From contig DEWM01000016.1 of assembly GCA_002363635.1 (NCBI GenBank), positions 11,308-16,696 on the forward strand: 5,389 nt of DNA, in the 5' to 3' direction. The position numbers and the translations under genes are program-made. This DNA is from Caryophanales bacterium UBA3210. GTDB taxonomy: Bacteria; Bacillota_I; Bacilli_A; RFN20; CAG-449. Positions 5,073-5,389 of this stretch are shown here, one piece after another. The notes below the pieces were generated by a model that had not been told where the DNA came from, did not search any database, and was given only the letters and a program-made list of their open reading frames with translations. How positions within the stretch are numbered: the first letter of the stretch is position 1; each line of letters starts with the position of its first letter.

Positions 5073-5389
5073 ATGTCGTTACCAGTTTTAATTTCATTAA
5101 GTATTTTAATACCACTTCTCCTAGTGTTACTTGTTATTTATTTAATTGTTTGTGGAATGCTGGTAAAATTCATGTCTCATCCTAAACGCGAAGATATGGC
5201 ATTCACTTATCAAGTCGATGTTGATAAAGGTTTAATTCCGTCCAAACTACCTTATCAAGTGGAAGAGATTGTCATACCTTGCCGCGATAAAACCGAAATT
5301 CATGGAGAACTCCTACTCCATGAAAATCCGGTTGGCGTAGTTATCATCGCTCATGGCTATACTTGGACAAGAAACGGAAGTATAAAATA
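5073..5389 (+). CDS. Membrane-anchored alpha/beta hydrolase, N-terminal part
   Basis: The frame is open for 105 codons and is cut by the window end. Residues 3-30 form one long hydrophobic helix without a clear cleavage site, so the protein is probably anchored with its enzyme domain facing out. IPCRDKTEIHGELLLH (68-83) is the early beta-strand pair of an alpha/beta hydrolase. VVIIAHGYTWTRNGSIK (89-105) is the strand, oxyanion-loop HG and first helix seen in YqkD/COG1073-type hydrolases. The nucleophile elbow, acid and histidine would lie beyond the window. The start is supported by AGGAT at 5060-5064, and a later ATG would remove the anchor. Codons such as CGC, CCG, ACC, CTC and CTA, rare or absent in the genes before it, are frequent here, which may mark low expression or a different origin. 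Substrate unknown. Confidence 0.85.
   Translation, partial: MSLPVLISLSILIPLLLVLLVIYLIVCGMLVKFMSHPKREDMAFTYQVDVDKGLIPSKLPYQVEEIVIPCRDKTEIHGELLLHENPVGVVIIAHGYTWTRNGSIK

Overview
The window comes from a low-GC, AT-rich Gram-positive bacterium, most likely an anaerobic member of the Bacillota such as Erysipelotrichia or a related gut Bacilli lineage. The evidence is composition, arginine encoded mostly by AGA, TGG for tryptophan with no in-frame TGA (so the code is standard, not Mycoplasma-like), GG-rich Shine-Dalgarno sites, U-tailed hairpin terminators and a Bacillus-type cre site. The lineage is an inference; no marker gene is present.

All genes lie on the + strand, in four transcription blocks. 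(1) Positions 55-1710 encode a 551-residue protein with four membrane helices and a large acidic cytoplasmic part carrying two copies of one ~115-residue domain. A G7 tract serves as its ribosome binding site, and a palindromic hairpin follows it. (2) Positions 1906-3513 encode ATP-dependent phosphoenolpyruvate carboxykinase (pckA). The 195-base gap before it is the regulatory centre of the window. It holds an exact match to the CcpA cre consensus, an extended -10 promoter whose -10 region also fits the CcpN operator consensus as I remember it, repeated TTGTGA elements, and a small hairpin near the predicted transcript start. A strong terminator follows the gene. (3) Positions 3598-4919 hold a two-gene operon. 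The first gene encodes an exported PI-PLC X-domain phosphodiesterase whose promoter places the predicted transcript start on the A of its ATG, so the mRNA appears leaderless. The second encodes a four-helix membrane protein that starts by a TAATG overlap with a strong AGGAGG inside the first gene. The operon's terminator is partly built from its last codons. (4) From 5073 to the window end is the first third or so of a membrane-anchored alpha/beta hydrolase, with a perfect TATAAT upstream and a noticeably different codon usage.

Functionally, pckA is core carbon metabolism under apparent carbon-catabolite control. The PI-PLC and the hydrolase are surface or secreted lipid/ester-type enzymes. 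The first gene is a conserved-looking protein of unknown role. I see no CRISPR array, insertion sequence, tRNA or rRNA gene. No clearly new multi-gene system is evident; the strongest leads are the pckA control region, the leaderless PI-PLC operon and the duplicated-domain membrane protein.
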